Below are positions 61,469 through 64,000 of a stretch of DNA of 64,000 nt, piece after piece. Source of the stretch: JAAFHZ01 sp964247085. GTDB lineage: Bacteria > Cyanobacteriota > Cyanobacteriia > Cyanobacteriales > Chamaesiphonaceae. Numbering within the stretch: position 1 is the stretch's first letter; each line of letters opens with the position of its first letter. The stretch is from positions 1 to 64,000 of the forward strand of contig CAXTSX010000002.1 of assembly GCA_964247085.1 (NCBI GenBank). Direction: 5' to 3'. Under the pieces are notes generated by a model. It was given only the letters and a program-made list of their open reading frames with translations. It ran no database searches and had not been told where the DNA came from. A program made the position numbers and the translations under genes.

Positions 61469-64000
61469 ATGCAATCATCTATCCTAGACTCTAATCACTA
61501 CGCTGAACTAGTTCATGTTAGTGGCATCACCGAGGGTCTAGCTAGCTTAAATTTTCATTCTCTCCGGGGCGAAGCTTGCTACGAGTATTTATTTATTTCG
61601 CCAGAGCTACCCAGAAATAATTTGGGCCAGGTCACGCCTGGTTGGGTGCGTCGCTATACGAATTGTACGCAGGGTGGTTGGTGGTGCGCTGGTTTAGATC
61701 CGGTGGCGGATTGGCAGCAGATGGAATGGGGCACTTTTAAACCGGATGAGCCGAAGTTTAGTAGAGAAAATAAGGTTATTAAATATGAGCATCCGCCCCA
61801 GATGCACACTCGGCTATTTTGTTTGCGGGTAACGGCGGACCTGTGGCAGCAAATTGCTCACCGGTATGCCCAGACGTTGCCTGCTAATTTTGCAGAGCAG
61901 ACTGATCGGTTTTGGCAGTGGGTGTTGGATTCGAAGTTGCCGATCGTTATTTGTGAAGGAGCGAAAAAGGCCGCAGCTTTGCTCAGCCAGGGTTATATTG
62001 CGATCGGACTACCGGGTATTAACAGTGGTTACCGAGTACGCAAAGATTTGGCGGGGAATGTGATCGATCGATATCTAATTCCCGATTTAGCAGTCTTTGC
62101 TAATAATCAACGCGAAATTTATATCTGTTTTGATTACGAAACCAAACCCAAGACGATCGATGGGGTGAACCGGGCGATCGCCCATTTGGGTGAAGTTTGT
62201 CAAACCCATCAATGTACAGTGAAGGTGATCCGGCTGCCTGGTCCCGAAAAAGGCGTAGATGAATTTGTGGTGGCGCAAGGTTCCCCGCAGTTTGGGCAGA
62301 TCTATGATCTGGCGCTAGATTTAGAAACTGATTTGGCTAAAACCCATCCCCATCACCGCCTGACCTATCCGGTGGCGCTGACGCTCAATCAGCGTTACTT
62401 GCAGCGCTTGGACTTTCCCGAGAGGGGCATCGTGGGGGTGAAGTCGGCTAAAGGCACCGGCAAAACCACGGCTTTGATTCCCTTGATTGAGACTGCTCAT
62501 CAGCAAGAGCGACCGATTTTGCTACTCACTCATCGCATTCAGTTGGGGCGCTTTTTGTGCGATCGAATTGGGGTGAATTGGATTAATTCTAGTCTGGAGC
62601 AAAATCCCAAAGATGGGGTGGGCTTGTGCTTAGATTCGCTGTGGAAGCTGAACCCTGAACACTGGTTGGGTGGCATTATTATTTTGGATGAAGTGGAACA
62701 GTCCCTGTGGCATTTGTTAAACAGCTCCACCTGTAAGAGCAAGCGCCTGAATATCCTGCGCACGTTTCAGCGTTTGATCAATCAGGTATTGGCTTCCGGG
62801 GGCTTAATTGTGGCGCAGGATGCTGATTTATCGGATATTGCGATCGATTACCTGGTGAAGCTGGCTGGCCGTGAAATTGAGCCATGGGTAGTGGTGAATG
62901 AGTGGCAGCCAGCAGTCGGCTGGGAAGTGAACTTCTTTGATACACCTAATCCAGCGGCCTTGATTAGTCAACTAGAGCAAGATCTGTTGGCGGGTTATAA
63001 GTGTTACGTGACCACTGATAGCCGTTCTGGTCGATACGGCTCGGATACGCTGGATCGCTATATTCGGAATCAGCTACAGCATTTGGAAAGTCAGTATCAC
63101 AAGACTTTGGTGGTTTGCAGTCACACCACCAACACCACAGACCATGCCGCCGTGGACTTTGCCACTCAGATTAACGATCGAGTCGCCGAGTACGATGCGG
63201 TGTTTGTCACGCCCACCTTGGGTACCGGAGTCAGTATTGATGTGGAGCATTTCGATCGGGTGTATGGTCTGTTTCAGGGGGTGATCCCCGATCCAGAAGT
63301 GCGCCAAGCTTTGGCGCGGGTCAGAGCCAATGTGCCCCGCTACTTGTGGTGTACCAAGCGCGGCGTGGGGATGCTGGGCAGTGGTAGCAATAATTACCGC
63401 ACCTTGGCTTTTTGGTACCAAGAAAATTACAAAGAAAGCTATGCGTTGATGTGTCCGTTGCAGGCGATCGATGTGGATCTGCCGCTGGTTTATGACCCGA
63501 TGCATTTACGTACTTGGTCGAAATTTGCGGCGCGAATTAATGCCTCGATTACGCTGTATCGGGAGTCGATTAAGGCCAGTTTGCTGCTGGAAGGGCATCA
63601 AATTAAGGTGCTGAATGATGATAGCGATCGCGAGAAGTTGATGGAACTGCGCCAAGCTTTGGTGGCGGCGGCTAAAACCGATAAGCAGCAAGCCCGCAAA
63701 CTGATGAGTGAAATTTTTGCGATGCAGCAGCAGACTGAAGTTCAAACCAAAAAACACCAGCTAATTAAGGACACCACCAAAAATATTCAGCAGCAGGTCA
63801 AGTTGCAAACGGCGCAAGCGATCGCTAAAGCTCCAGATCTGAAGGCTGCCGACTACCAGTTTTTGGCAAATAAACGGTTTTTAAGTGAAGCGGAACGCCA
63901 ACAGGTTAGTAAGTATTTACTAAAGCAGCGCTACGGCGTGAAAGTCACGGCTAAACTCCAACTCAAAGATGAGCAGGGCTACTATCCTCAGCTGTTGACA
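61469..64000 (+). CDS. Plasmid-type replication protein, CyRepA1-like (partial)
   Basis: The frame starts at ATG 61469 and is open to the window edge (844 codons seen). The N-terminal part is of DUF3854/TOPRIM type: LPIVICEGAKKAAALLSQGY (E163) and DYETKPK, which suggests primase-like activity. A superfamily 2-like helicase follows, with Walker A KSAKGTGKTT (325-334), DEVE box (D407, E408), and VTPTLGTGVSI and QALARVRAN motifs further on. This is the layout of CyRepA1 proteins, which initiate replication of cyanobacterial plasmids. It is here beside ftsZ and tRNA-Asn in otherwise chromosomal sequence. The C-terminus is outside the window. Confidence 0.85.
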   Translation, partial: MQSSILDSNHYAELVHVSGITEGLASLNFHSLRGEACYEYLFISPELPRNNLGQVTPGWVRRYTNCTQGGWWCAGLDPVADWQQMEWGTFKPDEPKFSRENKVIKYEHPPQMHTRLFCLRVTADLWQQIAHRYAQTLPANFAEQTDRFWQWVLDSKLPIVICEGAKKAAALLSQGYIAIGLPGINSGYRVRKDLAGNVIDRYLIPDLAVFANNQREIYICFDYETKPKTIDGVNRAIAHLGEVCQTHQCTVKVIRLPGPEKGVDEFVVAQGSPQFGQIYDLALDLETDLAKTHPHHRLTYPVALTLNQRYLQRLDFPERGIVGVKSAKGTGKTTALIPLIETAHQQERPILLLTHRIQLGRFLCDRIGVNWINSSLEQNPKDGVGLCLDSLWKLNPEHWLGGIIILDEVEQSLWHLLNSSTCKSKRLNILRTFQRLINQVLASGGLIVAQDADLSDIAIDYLVKLAGREIEPWVVVNEWQPAVGWEVNFFDTPNPAALISQLEQDLLAGYKCYVTTDSRSGRYGSDTLDRYIRNQLQHLESQYHKTLVVCSHTTNTTDHAAVDFATQINDRVAEYDAVFVTPTLGTGVSIDVEHFDRVYGLFQGVIPDPEVRQALARVRANVPRYLWCTKRGVGMLGSGSNNYRTLAFWYQENYKESYALMCPLQAIDVDLPLVYDPMHLRTWSKFAARINASITLYRESIKASLLLEGHQIKVLNDDSDREKLMELRQALVAAAKTDKQQARKLMSEIFAMQQQTEVQTKKHQLIKDTTKNIQQQVKLQTAQAIAKAPDLKAADYQFLANKRFLSEAERQQVSKYLLKQRYGVKVTAKLQLKDEQGYYPQLLT

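Noticed and set aside
63074..63505. 143-codon minus-strand frame within the rep gene
   Set aside because: The plus strand encodes an intact helicase-type domain through this interval; the antisense frame has no recognised features.

Overview
The window is chromosomal DNA of a cyanobacterium. It carries photosystem II genes (psbD, psbC), cytochrome b6f genes (petC, petA), the carboxysome shell gene ccmP, the carotenoid hydroxylase crtR, a PucC-type chlorophyll-family transporter, and several cyanobacterium-specific small families (DUF760, DUF2949, DUF3067, COP23, PatA-like, LabA-like). CGATCG/GATCGATC and HIP1 (GCGATCGC) octamers are scattered through almost all genes, as in many beta-cyanobacteria. 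The TPR/nSTAND proteins and the PatA-like regulator suggest, but do not prove, a filamentous lineage. No species is assigned.

Layout. 0-7 kb: a minus-strand sugar/osmolyte ABC transporter operon (binding lipoprotein, two permeases, ATPase) and a two-gene J-domain/TPR operon. 7-12 kb: RidA, a GT2 glycosyltransferase, an AT-rich orphan membrane protein that looks acquired, a short basic ORF with its own promoter and terminator, a CIA30-domain protein and an SRPBCC protein. 12-20 kb: a palindromic repeat, a duplicated PepSY-like membrane protein, a DUF4143 ATPase, a PBP4-type carboxypeptidase, a large TPR/STAND ATPase and an EamA transporter. 20-24 kb: a tight sdhC-sdhA-sdhB operon and a possible papain-fold protein. 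24-32 kb: PhzF-like protein, DUF697 GTPase, secA with a small secreted protein, Nudix/DUF760 pair, DUF2949. 32-41 kb: petC-petA, DUF3067, amidase, ccmP with a pentapeptide protein, bestrophin, tRNA-Ser, Deg/HtrA protease, GNAT protein. 41-49 kb: a PatA-like regulator with a degenerate receiver, a class A PBP with low-complexity ends, then psbD-psbC.

49-64 kb: a decay zone upstream of psbD (start of a broken Rpn-like gene followed by a probable group II intron fragment, and a truncated SDR), an NlpC/P60 gene pair, PucC-like transporter, thrB, crtR, a COP23 protein, tRNA-Lys, metG, then labA-like, lptC, ftsQ and ftsZ in one direction, tRNA-Asn, and finally a large plasmid-type (CyRepA1-like) replication protein that runs off the right edge.

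Functionally most of the window is housekeeping: photosynthesis and respiration (psbDC, petCA, sdhCAB), envelope and division (PBPs, amidase, lptC, ftsQ, ftsZ, secA) and carbon concentration (ccmP, perhaps bestrophin). The points most worth a second look are the chromosomal plasmid-type Rep gene beside a tRNA, the SR-like tail and 24-residue repeats on the PBP, the non-overlapping psbD/psbC pair with a hairpin in the spacer, the intron-interrupted gene remnant, the clustered sdhCAB operon, and a terminator placed inside a short ORF. I did not find a clearly new multi-gene defence or biosynthetic system.
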